From: Massilia endophytica
GTDB lineage: Bacteria > Pseudomonadota > Gammaproteobacteria > Burkholderiales > Burkholderiaceae_D
Assembly: GCF_021165955.1 (NCBI RefSeq)
Contig: NZ_CP088952.1
Coordinates: 310,001-374,000, forward strand
Direction: 5' to 3'
DNA length: 64,000 nucleotides
Shown: one piece after another, positions 38,485-46,989 of the stretch
Position numbering within the stretch: position 1 is the first letter of the stretch
Layout of the letters: each line of letters begins with the position of its first letter
Position numbers and translations under genes: made by a program
Notes under the pieces: model-generated
The model's input: only the letters and a program-made list of their open reading frames with translations
Told to the model about the DNA's origin: nothing
Database searches by the model: none

Positions 38485-39723
38485 ATGGCCGTCAATTCCC
38501 CCATCCCTGTCGCTGCTGATCTGAAACCTGTTGCCGGTATCGAGATCGGCTATGCCGAAGCCGGCATCAAGAAGCCGAACCGCAAGGATGTGCTGGTGAT
38601 GCGCTTGGCCGATGGCGCAACCGTGTCCGGCGTCTTCACGCTGAACCGCTTCTGCGCCGCACCCGTGCAGATCTCGAAGGACAATCTGGCCAAGGCAAAA
38701 TCGGGCGGCAAGGCCATCCGCGCGCTGGTGGTCAATACCGGCAACGCCAACGCGGGCACGGGCGAAGACGGCCTGGCGCGCGCCCAGGCCACCTGCGCGG
38801 CCCTGGCCCAGGAGCTGGGCTGCGACGCGCAGCAAATCCTGCCTTTCTCCACGGGCGTGATCCTGGAACCTCTGCCGGTCGAGAAGATCAAGGCTGGCCT
38901 GCCCGCCGCCGTGAAGAACCTGAAGGCGGACAACTGGTTCAATGCCGCGGAAGCCATCATGACCACGGACACGCAGCCGAAAGCCGGTTCGCGCACCGTG
39001 GACGTGGCAGGCCACAAGGTCACGCTCACCGGCATCAGCAAGGGCGCGGGCATGATCAAGCCGAACATGGCCACCATGCTGGGCTACCTGGCCTTCGACG
39101 CGAAAGTGGCGCAGCCCGTGCTGGACGTGCTGGTGAAGGAAGCGGCCGACAAGTCCTTCAACTGCATCACCATCGATGGCGACACCTCGACCAACGATTC
39201 CTTCATGCTCATCGCCACCGGCGCGGGCACGCTGGAAGTGAACTCGGTGGATTCGCCCGAATACAAGGCGCTGGCGGCGGCAGTGACGGAGCTGTCGGTC
39301 TTCCTGGCCCAGGCCATCGTGCGCGACGGCGAAGGCGCCACCAAGTTCATCACCATCAGCGTGGAAGACGGCGCGAACGTGGAGGAGTGCCGCAAGATCG
39401 CCTATTCCATCGGCCATTCGCCGCTGGTTAAGACGGCCTTCTTTGCCTCCGACCCGAACCTGGGCCGCATCCTGGCCGCCATCGGCTATGCGGGTGTGGA
39501 CGACCTGGATGTCAGCAAGATCAACCTGTGGCTGGACGATGTGTGGGTCGCCAAAAACGGCGGCCGCAATCCGGACTACAAGGAGGAAGACGGCCAGCGC
39601 GTCATGAAGCAGAGCGAGATCACAGTGCGCGTGAAGCTGGCGCGCGGCGCGGCGGCTTCCACGGTGTACACCTGCGACCTGTCCCACGACTACGTGTCCA
39701 TCAACGCCGACTACCGTTCCTGA
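38485..39723 (+). CDS. argJ: Bifunctional glutamate N-acetyltransferase / ornithine acetyltransferase
   Basis: The protein has 412 residues. It recycles the acetyl group from N-acetylornithine to glutamate in arginine synthesis. The self-cleavage site is in KGAGMIKPNMATMLGYLAFDA, where the Thr of ATM becomes the nucleophile of the beta chain. GNANAGTGEDG and FNCITIDGDTSTNDS are further family motifs. The ATG at 38485 follows CGAGAACTCATCC. It overlaps the next gene by one base. Confidence 0.95.
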   Translation: MAVNSPIPVAADLKPVAGIEIGYAEAGIKKPNRKDVLVMRLADGATVSGVFTLNRFCAAPVQISKDNLAKAKSGGKAIRALVVNTGNANAGTGEDGLARAQATCAALAQELGCDAQQILPFSTGVILEPLPVEKIKAGLPAAVKNLKADNWFNAAEAIMTTDTQPKAGSRTVDVAGHKVTLTGISKGAGMIKPNMATMLGYLAFDAKVAQPVLDVLVKEAADKSFNCITIDGDTSTNDSFMLIATGAGTLEVNSVDSPEYKALAAAVTELSVFLAQAIVRDGEGATKFITISVEDGANVEECRKIAYSIGHSPLVKTAFFASDPNLGRILAAIGYAGVDDLDVSKINLWLDDVWVAKNGGRNPDYKEEDGQRVMKQSEITVRVKLARGAAASTVYTCDLSHDYVSINADYRS

Positions 39724-40586
39724 TGGCGACACTGGAAGAGTTCCTTGGCCGCGCCGAGGCCGTGCTGGCGCGCGTGGAGGCGCTGCTGCCGCCTGCTACG
39801 CCAGCTCCGGACTGGAACGCCGCCTTCGCCTTCCGCTGGCGCAAGCGCGCGGGCGGGCAGGGCTGGATGCAGCCGGTCGCCCATCCCTCGCGCATCGCGC
39901 TGGACGACCTCCACAACATCGCGAACCAGAAGCAGCAGATCGAGCAGAACACGCGCCAGTTCGTGCAGGGCAAGCCCGCGAACAATGTGCTGCTGACGGG
40001 CGCGCGCGGCACCGGGAAGTCTTCCCTTATCAAGGCCTGCCTGAACCAGTTCGCGGACCAGGGCCTGCGCCTGATCGAGGTGGACAAGGCCGACCTCGCG
40101 GACCTGGGCGACATCATCGACCTGGTGGCGGGCCGCCCTGAACGCTTCGTGGTGTTCTGCGACGATCTCTCCTTCGAAGAGGGCGAGAGCGGCTACAAGG
40201 CGCTCAAGGTTGCCCTGGACGGCTCGGTCACTGCGCAGTCGGACAATGTGCTGATCTACGCCACCTCCAACCGCCGCCACCTGCTGCCGGAGCGCATGTC
40301 GGACAACGCGAGCTACCGGCACGACGAGGACGGCGACCTGCATCCAGGCGAAACGGTGGAGGAGAAGATCTCCCTGTCCGAGCGCTTCGGCCTGTGGCTG
40401 TCCTTCTACCCCTTCAAGCAGGACGATTATCTGGATATCGTTGGCCACTGGCTGGCCAGTTTCGGCTGCACGGCGCAGCAGATCGAGGAAGCGCGCGGCG
40501 ACGCGCTGCGCTGGGCCCTGCAGCGCGGTTCGCGCTCCGGCCGCGTGGCCTGGCAGTTCGCGCGCGATTACGCAGGAAAGCTATGA
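39723..40586 (+). CDS. DUF815-family AAA ATPase
   Basis: This 287-residue protein has the ATPase core in the second half: Walker A LLTGARGTGKSSLIKACL, Walker B RFVVFCDDLSFEE, and sensor-like IYATSNRRHLLPE. The family is widespread in proteobacteria between argJ and mutT; the precise role is not settled. It overlaps argJ by 1 base and mutT by 4, indicating one operon. Confidence 0.88.
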   Translation: MATLEEFLGRAEAVLARVEALLPPATPAPDWNAAFAFRWRKRAGGQGWMQPVAHPSRIALDDLHNIANQKQQIEQNTRQFVQGKPANNVLLTGARGTGKSSLIKACLNQFADQGLRLIEVDKADLADLGDIIDLVAGRPERFVVFCDDLSFEEGESGYKALKVALDGSVTAQSDNVLIYATSNRRHLLPERMSDNASYRHDEDGDLHPGETVEEKISLSERFGLWLSFYPFKQDDYLDIVGHWLASFGCTAQQIEEARGDALRWALQRGSRSGRVAWQFARDYAGKL

Positions 40587-40972
40587 CGCAACAGAAAGCG
40601 CCGATCGATGTGGCGGTCGGCATCCTCATGAAGCCCAATGGCGATGTGCTCCTGGGCCAGCGGCCGGAAGGCAAGCCTTATGCGGGCTACTGGGAATTCC
40701 CGGGCGGTAAAGTCGATCCGGGCGAGACCATCTTCGAAGCGCTCCAGCGCGAGTTCATGGAGGAGCTGGGGATCGAGGTGCTGAGCGCCGAGGAGTGGTG
40801 CGGCGTGGAGCATGTGTACGAGCATGCGCACGTGCGGCTGCATTTCTTCATCAGCCGCGAATGGCGCGGCGAGCCGCAGAGCCTCGAGGGGCAGGCCTTC
40901 GCGTGGCAGGGCGAGGTGGCGGTGGAGCCGCTGCTGCCTGCCACGATTCCGCTGCTGCAGTGGATTCGCTAG
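40583..40972 (+). CDS. mutT: NUDIX hydrolase, MutT-type 8-oxo-dGTP diphosphatase
   Basis: The 129-residue NUDIX fold has the box GGKVDPGETIFEALQREFMEELGI, matching GX5EX7REUXEEXGU. It removes oxidised dGTP from the nucleotide pool. The N terminus (IDVAVGILMKPNGDVLLGQRP) and length fit MutT rather than other NUDIX enzymes. It ends the argJ-ATPase-mutT run. Confidence 0.85.
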   Translation: MTQQKAPIDVAVGILMKPNGDVLLGQRPEGKPYAGYWEFPGGKVDPGETIFEALQREFMEELGIEVLSAEEWCGVEHVYEHAHVRLHFFISREWRGEPQSLEGQAFAWQGEVAVEPLLPATIPLLQWIR

Positions 40973-41005
40973 CGCGGACCGTGTTCGGTGGCGGACTTGG
41001 GTACC

Positions 41006-41033
41006 GGGGACAGACCCCCTGAGGTCTGTCCCC
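41006..41033. repeat. REP-like palindromic repeat, copy C (intact reference copy)
   Basis: GGGGACAGACC and GGTCTGTCCCC form 11-bp perfect arms around CCCTGA. It lies between the convergent mutT and NTF2-like genes. It is nearly identical to the palindrome that the IS110 element has split at 48423/49579. Both are also preceded by a GTGTTCGG about 20-25 bp upstream, so the repeat unit extends beyond the palindrome. Confidence 0.88.
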
Positions 41034-41036
41034 TGC

Positions 41037-41453
41037 TCATGGGAGCCGGGAGGAGTGTGAGGCCGTCATCACCCAGGCGCCGTCACGCAGAATCCATACG
41101 CGGGTGAAGCGGAAGCTGCCGCTGAAGGGTTTGCCGTCGCCCACGCCCGATTGCGTGCTGGCGCCCGTCACCACCGCCGTGCCGCCGTACATGCGTACCC
41201 GTACATCTTCGTTGGTGATGGAGGTGTTGACGCGGTTGCCCGTTCCCAGCTGCTCCAGGTAGTCCTTCTTGTACTGCACCTTGCCGTCCGAGTGCGTGAG
41301 CATCCAGTCGTCGGCGAGCAGCGGCGCCAGCGAACGCGCGTCGCTCTTCAGGCGGTATTCGTTCCACAGCGCGTCGCGCTTCAGCAGGTCGTCCTGCGGC
41401 GAGGCGCAGGCGAGCAATGGCGCCAGCAGCAGCGCGGAAAAAATCTTCTTCAT
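41037..41453 (-). CDS. Exported NTF2-like (DUF4440-type) protein
   Basis: This 138-residue protein has a signal peptide (MKKIFSALLLAPLLACA, possibly a lipobox) followed by an NTF2-like alpha+beta domain: LWNEYRLKSDARSLAPLLADDWMLTHSDGKVQ...FTRVWILRDGAWVMTASHSS. Such domains bind small ligands or act as enzymes; no specific role is known. The start codon overlaps the yacG stop by one base, making it the last gene of the minus-strand pil-coaE-zapD run. Confidence 0.75.
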   Translation of the reverse strand: MKKIFSALLLAPLLACASPQDDLLKRDALWNEYRLKSDARSLAPLLADDWMLTHSDGKVQYKKDYLEQLGTGNRVNTSITNEDVRVRMYGGTAVVTGASTQSGVGDGKPFSGSFRFTRVWILRDGAWVMTASHSSRLP

Positions 41454-41638
41454 CAGTGGGATTGCTTGTCGTCGTCCAGCGGATCGGCGGGAGCGGCGCC
41501 GGGAATGGTGTACTTTTCTTCGGCCCAGGCGCCCAGGTCGATCTGCTTGCAGCGCTCGGAGCAGAAGGGGCGGTACTTGTTCTTTTCGCTCCATTCCACT
41601 TTCCTGGAGCAGGTGGGGCATTCGACTACGGTGGGCAT
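41453..41638 (-). CDS. yacG: DNA gyrase inhibitor / zinc-binding protein YacG
   Basis: The 61-residue protein has the four-Cys zinc site CPTCSRKVEW...RPFCSERCKQIDLGAWA. It is conserved next to coaE and zapD in proteobacteria, and in E. coli it binds GyrB and inhibits gyrase. Size and motif are diagnostic. Confidence 0.92.
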   Translation of the reverse strand: MPTVVECPTCSRKVEWSEKNKYRPFCSERCKQIDLGAWAEEKYTIPGAAPADPLDDDKQSH

Positions 41639-41640
41639 GT

Positions 41641-42396
41641 TCAGAAATTACAGAGGGTCAGTTCGAAGGGCACGTCTTCTTCCAGCGGCTTGGGCTTCAG
41701 GTCTGCCGCCTGGCTGGTGAAGCGCACCCACAGCATATACTTGTTGGCCGATATCTCGGGAATCGCGCCCAGGGTTTCATCCACGGTCAGGCGCAGCATC
41801 TGGTACACCTTCCCCTGCAGCATCTGCTGGTAGCTCCCGGCAGATGCGATCATCTTCTTTGGCGCGCCCGAATCGCGGAGCAGGCGCAGCACGAGGCGCA
41901 GCGCGTCGAACAGGGGCGAGAGCGGCGTGAACCAGTTCATGATGTCGGCGAAGCGCTGCTCGGCCGGGCGCTGCTGCCAGGCGTGGTAGGAGGGCAGGTC
42001 GAATTCGCAGGCGCCGCCGGGGATGATGGTGCGGCCGCGGATGCTCATCAGCCATTCGTTGTCGCGCACGTTCTGGCCCGTCTTGCCCTGGGCGGCGACG
42101 AGGGCGCTGGATACGCTGTCCACCTCGCCCAGCACGGCGTCCAGCATTTCGGATTGCACGGCGGGATTGGAGCGGTAGCCCAGCAGGGTCTGGCGCTGGC
42201 GTTCGAGTTCCTGTAGCAGGTCGGACTTCAGGTCGGCGCGGCCGGCCACTTCCAGCATGTCGAAAATGGTGGCGAGGGCCACATGGTGCTGCATCGGGTG
42301 TTCCTGATGCACAAAAAACTTGAATTTCTCGTACAGGTCTTCCAACCGCAACAACGTGCGAATCCGCTCGTTGAATGGATATTCGTAGACGATCAA
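41641..42396 (-). CDS. zapD: Cell division protein ZapD
   Basis: This 251-residue cytoplasmic protein crosslinks FtsZ filaments by binding the FtsZ C-terminal peptide. The N terminus IVYEYPFNERIRTLLRLEDLYEKF and the motif IPGGACEFDLPSYHAW are family hallmarks. It is only 2 bases from yacG. Its partner peptide is present in the FtsZ of this window. Confidence 0.93.
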   Translation of the reverse strand: MIVYEYPFNERIRTLLRLEDLYEKFKFFVHQEHPMQHHVALATIFDMLEVAGRADLKSDLLQELERQRQTLLGYRSNPAVQSEMLDAVLGEVDSVSSALVAAQGKTGQNVRDNEWLMSIRGRTIIPGGACEFDLPSYHAWQQRPAEQRFADIMNWFTPLSPLFDALRLVLRLLRDSGAPKKMIASAGSYQQMLQGKVYQMLRLTVDETLGAIPEISANKYMLWVRFTSQAADLKPKPLEEDVPFELTLCNF

Positions 42397-42460
42397 AGTG
42401 TCATCCCTCTGTTGGTGGACCTGTAAGAATTCCCGTGATTCTGAACCATGCTAGGCAAAA

Positions 42461-43093
42461 TTACAAACGTTGCGTGTCTATTGTCTGCCCCCCTTGGGAA
42501 AAGGCCAGGTAAAACTCGTGCAAACGGTCGATTTGGGGCTCCAGACCGGCAATTTGGCCGTCGTTGAGCACAATATCGTCGGCTGCCGCCAGCCGCACGG
42601 CGCGCGGCGCCTGGGCGGCCATGATGGCCTTCACTTGTTCTTCTGATAAGCCATTGCGGGCCATCACCCGGCTTACCTGCAGCTCTTCCGGGCAATCGAC
42701 CACCAGCACGCGGCTCACGCGCGACTTCCAGGTGCCCGATTCCACCAGCAGGGGCACGTCGAAGATGACATAGGCGCCGGTGGCGATGACGGCTTCGGCC
42801 AGCACGGCATCGCGGATCATGGGGTGGAGAATGGCTTCCAGGCGGCGCTTGGCGTCCGGATCGCTGAACACCAGCTCGCGCATCTTCGCCCGGTCCAGGG
42901 CGCCGTCTGCATCCTCGAACTGGGCGCCGAATTCGGCCAGCACGGCGGGCATGGCGGCGCCATGGGGCGCGGTGAGGGCGCGGGCGATCTGGTCGGTGTC
43001 GACGATGCTGGCGCCGCGGGCGGCAAACATGCGGGACACCAGGCTCTTGCCGCTGCCTATGCCTCCCGTCAGGCCGACCGTGAAGCGTTCCAT
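42461..43093 (-). CDS. coaE: Dephospho-CoA kinase
   Basis: This 210-residue P-loop kinase catalyses the last step of coenzyme A synthesis: GLTGGIGSGKSLVSRMFA, DTDQIARAL, HPMIRDAV and DVPLLVESG. It follows pilD by 2 bases in the usual pilBCD-coaE-zapD-yacG arrangement. Confidence 0.95.
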   Translation of the reverse strand: MERFTVGLTGGIGSGKSLVSRMFAARGASIVDTDQIARALTAPHGAAMPAVLAEFGAQFEDADGALDRAKMRELVFSDPDAKRRLEAILHPMIRDAVLAEAVIATGAYVIFDVPLLVESGTWKSRVSRVLVVDCPEELQVSRVMARNGLSEEQVKAIMAAQAPRAVRLAAADDIVLNDGQIAGLEPQIDRLHEFYLAFSQGGQTIDTQRL

Positions 43094-43095
43094 GC

Positions 43096-43965
43096 TTAGC
43101 CGAGCAGCCCGCGGGTGAAGGCGGAGATCGGCCCGCCGTAGAGCAGGGCGATCAGCCCCGCCGCGGCAAGATAAGGGCCGAAGGGGATGGGGTTGTTGCG
43201 CCCGCGCTTGGCGAACACGATCAGGCCGATGCCCACGATGGCGCCCACCAGGGAGGAGAGCAGGATGATCGTCGGCAGCATGAGCCAGCCCAGCCAGGCG
43301 CCCAGGGCCGCCAGCAGCTTGAAGTCGCCGTAGCCCATGCCCTCCTTGCCGGTGAGGAGCTTGAACAGCCAGTAGATGGACCACAGCACCAGGTAGCCCG
43401 CAGCGGCGCCGATCACGGCATCCTGCAGGGGCACGAAGGTGCCGTTCAGGTTCATCAGCAGGCCGGCCCACAGGAGCGGATAGGTGAGATCGTCCGGCAG
43501 CAGTTGGGTGTCGGCGTCGATGAAGGTCATGGCGATAAGCAGGTAGGCGAACAGCAGGGTCGCCATGCCTGCGTAGCCGCTGCCGAAGGTCCACACCAGC
43601 AGGCCGGAGACGAGGGCTGTCAGCGCTTCGATGATGGGGTAGCGGGCCGGGATCGGCGCCTTGCAGTGACTGCACTTGCCGCGCAGGACCAGCCAGCTCA
43701 GGACCGGAATGTTCTCCAGCGCCGTGATCTGGTGCCCGCAATGGGGGCAGGCCGAACGCGGCACCACGAGGTTGAAACGGTCCGTGTGGGGCAGCGGCTG
43801 GCCGGATTCGGAGGCGACGTAGTTGTCGGACTCCCGCTGCATCATCTTCGGCATGCGGTAAATGACCACATTCAGGAAACTGCCGATCAGAAGGCCGAAA
43901 ATGGCGGCGATGACGGTGGCGCCCGTCGTGGCGGGCGGCGCGAACAGCATTAACGCTTCTTGCAT
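43096..43965 (-). CDS. pilD: Prepilin peptidase / N-methyltransferase
   Basis: This 289-residue polytopic aspartic peptidase removes the leader of type IV prepilins and methylates the new N terminus. It has the N-terminal zinc-binding tetracysteine CPHCGHQ...CSHC. The catalytic Asp residues lie in FIDADTQLLPDDLTYP and GYGDFKLLAALGAWLGW. About seven membrane segments. It may also serve a type II secretion system. Confidence 0.95.
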   Translation of the reverse strand: MQEALMLFAPPATTGATVIAAIFGLLIGSFLNVVIYRMPKMMQRESDNYVASESGQPLPHTDRFNLVVPRSACPHCGHQITALENIPVLSWLVLRGKCSHCKAPIPARYPIIEALTALVSGLLVWTFGSGYAGMATLLFAYLLIAMTFIDADTQLLPDDLTYPLLWAGLLMNLNGTFVPLQDAVIGAAAGYLVLWSIYWLFKLLTGKEGMGYGDFKLLAALGAWLGWLMLPTIILLSSLVGAIVGIGLIVFAKRGRNNPIPFGPYLAAAGLIALLYGGPISAFTRGLLG

Positions 43966-43980
43966 TGTTTCTCTTTCTTG

Positions 43981-45195
43981 TTATACGACGGAGCCGAGCT
44001 TGAAGATCGGGAGGTACATGGCAACCACCAGGCCGCCGATCAATACGCCCAGGATCACCATGATCATGGGCTCCATGAGGCTCGACAGCGAGGCCACGGC
44101 GTCATCCACTTCTTCTTCGTAGAAGTCGGCGACCTTGCCCAGCATCGCATCCAGCGAGCCGGATTCCTCGCCGATGGAAACCATCTGCGTGACCATGTTC
44201 GGGAACACCTCGGCATTCTGCATGGCCACCGTGAGGCTCGTGCCGGTGCTCACTTCGGTCTGGATCTTGCGCGTCGCTTCCAGGTAGACGAAGTTGCCCG
44301 AGGCGCCGCCCACGGAGTCCAGCGATTCCACCAGCGGCACGCCGGCGGCGAACATGGTGGAGAGGGTGCGCGTCCAGCGCGCGATCGTCGCCTTGCGGAT
44401 CACGTCGCCGAAGATGGGCAGGCGCAGGAGCAGCCGGTCCATGGCCTGCTGCACTTTCGCGGAGCGGCGCCAGGACTGGAAGAAGAAGTAGATGGAGGCG
44501 AACAGCCCGCCGAAGATCAGATACCAGTATTCGACGAAGAAGGCCGAGAGGTTCATCACGAACACGGTGGGAGCGGGCAGGTCCGCCCCGAAGCTGGTGA
44601 ACACTTCCTTGAAGGCGGGGACCACCCAGATCATGATGACGGCCGTCACGATGAAGGCCACCGCCAGGATCGAGATCGGATACGTCAGCGCCGACTTGAT
44701 CTTGGCCTTCATGGCCAGGGTCTTTTCCTTGTAGATGGCCAGGCGGGTCAGCAGGTCTTCCAGGATACCGGCCTGCTCGCCCGCGCCCACCAGGTTGCAG
44801 AACAGCGGATCGAAGTAGAGGGGGAACTTGCGGAAGGCCTGGTTCAGGCTCGTGCCGGTCTCGATGTCCGCGCGCAGGTCCATGATCAGTTTCGATACGG
44901 ACGGATTGGCGTGGCCCTTGCCCACGATGTCGAAGGCCTGCAGCAGCGGCACGCCCGCCTTCATCATGGTGGCCAGCTGGCGGGTGAAGAGGGTGATGTC
45001 CTTGTCCGTGACCTTCTTGCCGGAGCGGTAGACCTTCTTCTTCACCTTCGTGACCATGATGCCCTGGCGCCGCAGCGTCACGTTCACCACGGCCTCGCCG
45101 CCTGCGCGCAGTTCGCCGCGCACGGTCTTGCCGGTCTTGTCCTTGCCTTCCCAGGCGAACACCGATTCCTTGACCTGATTGCCCGCGTTTGCCAT
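43981..45195 (-). CDS. pilC: Type IV pilus inner-membrane platform protein PilC
   Basis: The 404-residue protein has two GspF/PilC helical domains separated by membrane segments (TRQLATMMKAGVPLLQAFDI and RTLSTMFAAGVPLVESLDSV). It links the PilB motor to pilin polymerisation. It lies 10 bases from pilB and 15 from pilD. Confidence 0.95.
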   Translation of the reverse strand: MANAGNQVKESVFAWEGKDKTGKTVRGELRAGGEAVVNVTLRRQGIMVTKVKKKVYRSGKKVTDKDITLFTRQLATMMKAGVPLLQAFDIVGKGHANPSVSKLIMDLRADIETGTSLNQAFRKFPLYFDPLFCNLVGAGEQAGILEDLLTRLAIYKEKTLAMKAKIKSALTYPISILAVAFIVTAVIMIWVVPAFKEVFTSFGADLPAPTVFVMNLSAFFVEYWYLIFGGLFASIYFFFQSWRRSAKVQQAMDRLLLRLPIFGDVIRKATIARWTRTLSTMFAAGVPLVESLDSVGGASGNFVYLEATRKIQTEVSTGTSLTVAMQNAEVFPNMVTQMVSIGEESGSLDAMLGKVADFYEEEVDDAVASLSSLMEPMIMVILGVLIGGLVVAMYLPIFKLGSVV

Positions 45196-45205
45196 TGTGT
45201 GTTTC

Positions 45206-46930
45206 CTATTCGTTCGTGCAGCCCAGCACTTCTTCCAGGCTGGTGAGGCCTGCCTTGACCTTCACCAGTCCGGACTGCCGCAGCGACTTCACGCCTTCCG
45301 ACTCCGACTGCGCGGCGATCTGCATCGCGTTGCCGCTGGCAAGGATCAGCGCCTCGATGGCGGGCGTGATCGGCATGATCTGGTAGATGCCCACGCGGCC
45401 CTTGTAGCCCGAGCCGTTGCAGCGCTCGCAGCCCACGGGGCCGTATGGCTTCCAGTTGCCGTCCAGTTCTTCGTCCTTGAAGCCTGCGCGGCGCAGCAGG
45501 TCTTCCGAGATGTCGACCGGCTGCTTGCAGGTGCACAGGCGGCGCGCCAGGCGCTGCGCCGTGATCAGGATGACGGAGGAGGCGATATTGAAGGGAGCCA
45601 CGCCCATGTTCATCAGGCGTGTGAGTGTGGACGGTGCGTCGTTCGTGTGCAGGGTGGAAAACACCATGTGGCCGGTCTGTGCGGCCTTGATCGCAATGTC
45701 CGCCGTTTCCAGGTCGCGGATCTCACCCACCATGATGATGTCCGGGTCCTGGCGCAGGAAGGATTTCAGCGCGACGGGGAAGGTAAGCCCCGCCTTGTCG
45801 TTCACGTTCACCTGGTTCACGCCGGGCAGGTTGATCTCGGCCGGGTCTTCCGCCGTCGAGATATTGATGCCGGGCTTGTTCAGGATGTTCAGGCAGGTGT
45901 ACAGGGACACCGTCTTGCCCGAGCCGGTGGGCCCCGTCACCAGCACCATGCCGTAGGGGCGCTGGATGGCGTCCAGCAGCAGCTCCTTCTGGTCCGGGTC
46001 ATAGCCCAGGGAGTCGATGCCCATCTGGGCCTGGGTCGCATCCAGAATACGCATCACCACCTTCTCGCCGAAGAGGGTGGGCAGGGTGGAGATGCGCAGG
46101 TCGATGGTCTTCGTAGGAGACACGATCAGGCGCATGCGCCCGTCCTGCGGAATGCGCTTCTCCGAGATGTCCAGCCGCGCCAGCACCTTGATGCGCGAGA
46201 CCAGCTTTTCCTTGATGGAGACAGGGGGCTGCGCATGCTCCACCAGCACCCCGTCCACGCGGAAGCGGATGCGGTAGAACTTCTCGAAAGGTTCGAAGTG
46301 CAGGTCGGACGCGCCCATGTTCACGGCGTCCATCAGCATCTTGTTCAGGAAGCGCACCACCGGCGCGTCTTCCACGTCCGTGGAAGGATCGGGGGCGGCG
46401 TTCGCCTCCTCTTCCTCGGCGAACTGGATGTCGCCTTCCTCGCCCGCCAGGTCGGCGATGGTCTGGTCGGCGCTCTTGCCCAGTTCATTCAGCAGGCGGA
46501 TCAGCGCATCGTGCGGCACGATCACGGGTTCCACCGAGCTCTCGGTCTGGAACTTGATCTGGTCCAGCGCCTGGGTATTCGTGGGGTCCGAGATGGCAAC
46601 GGACATCTTGTTCCCGCGCTTGGCCAGGGCCACCACCCGCTGGCTCTGCATCAGCTTGGGCTCGATGATCTTGGGCGGCAGGGCGTCGATGCTGAAGGCC
46701 GCCAGGTCCATCAGGGGATAGGCGAAAGTTTCGGAGCAGAACACGGCCAGCTCGCGTGCGTTCACCGTGCCGCTGGAAACCAGCACGTCGATGAAGGGCA
46801 GCTTTTCGGCCTGGGCCCGGCGGTTGAGCGCGTCCGCCTGCGGCAGGGTCAGCTTCCCGGCCTGCATCAGCGCCCGCGCCAGCCCTGACACGGGAGCGCC
46901 AGCCGACGAGTTGGTTTGCACTGATGCCAT
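45206..46930 (-). CDS. pilB: Type IV pilus extension ATPase PilB
   Basis: This 574-residue GspE-family hexameric ATPase has an N-terminal MshEN domain (LPFIDVLVSSGTVNARELAVF), then Walker A VTGPTGSGKTVSLYTCLN, Asp/His boxes and Walker B PDIIMVGEIRDLET. The tetracysteine zinc site is CTCKQP...CERC. It powers pilus extension. No pilA is next to it, so the pilin genes lie elsewhere. Confidence 0.95.
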   Translation of the reverse strand: MASVQTNSSAGAPVSGLARALMQAGKLTLPQADALNRRAQAEKLPFIDVLVSSGTVNARELAVFCSETFAYPLMDLAAFSIDALPPKIIEPKLMQSQRVVALAKRGNKMSVAISDPTNTQALDQIKFQTESSVEPVIVPHDALIRLLNELGKSADQTIADLAGEEGDIQFAEEEEANAAPDPSTDVEDAPVVRFLNKMLMDAVNMGASDLHFEPFEKFYRIRFRVDGVLVEHAQPPVSIKEKLVSRIKVLARLDISEKRIPQDGRMRLIVSPTKTIDLRISTLPTLFGEKVVMRILDATQAQMGIDSLGYDPDQKELLLDAIQRPYGMVLVTGPTGSGKTVSLYTCLNILNKPGINISTAEDPAEINLPGVNQVNVNDKAGLTFPVALKSFLRQDPDIIMVGEIRDLETADIAIKAAQTGHMVFSTLHTNDAPSTLTRLMNMGVAPFNIASSVILITAQRLARRLCTCKQPVDISEDLLRRAGFKDEELDGNWKPYGPVGCERCNGSGYKGRVGIYQIMPITPAIEALILASGNAMQIAAQSESEGVKSLRQSGLVKVKAGLTSLEEVLGCTNE

Positions 46931-46989
46931 AGGAACGCGCTAGTGAGTGGGTAAAGGGGCTGCGATCCTAGGGATGATGCCTGCGAGCA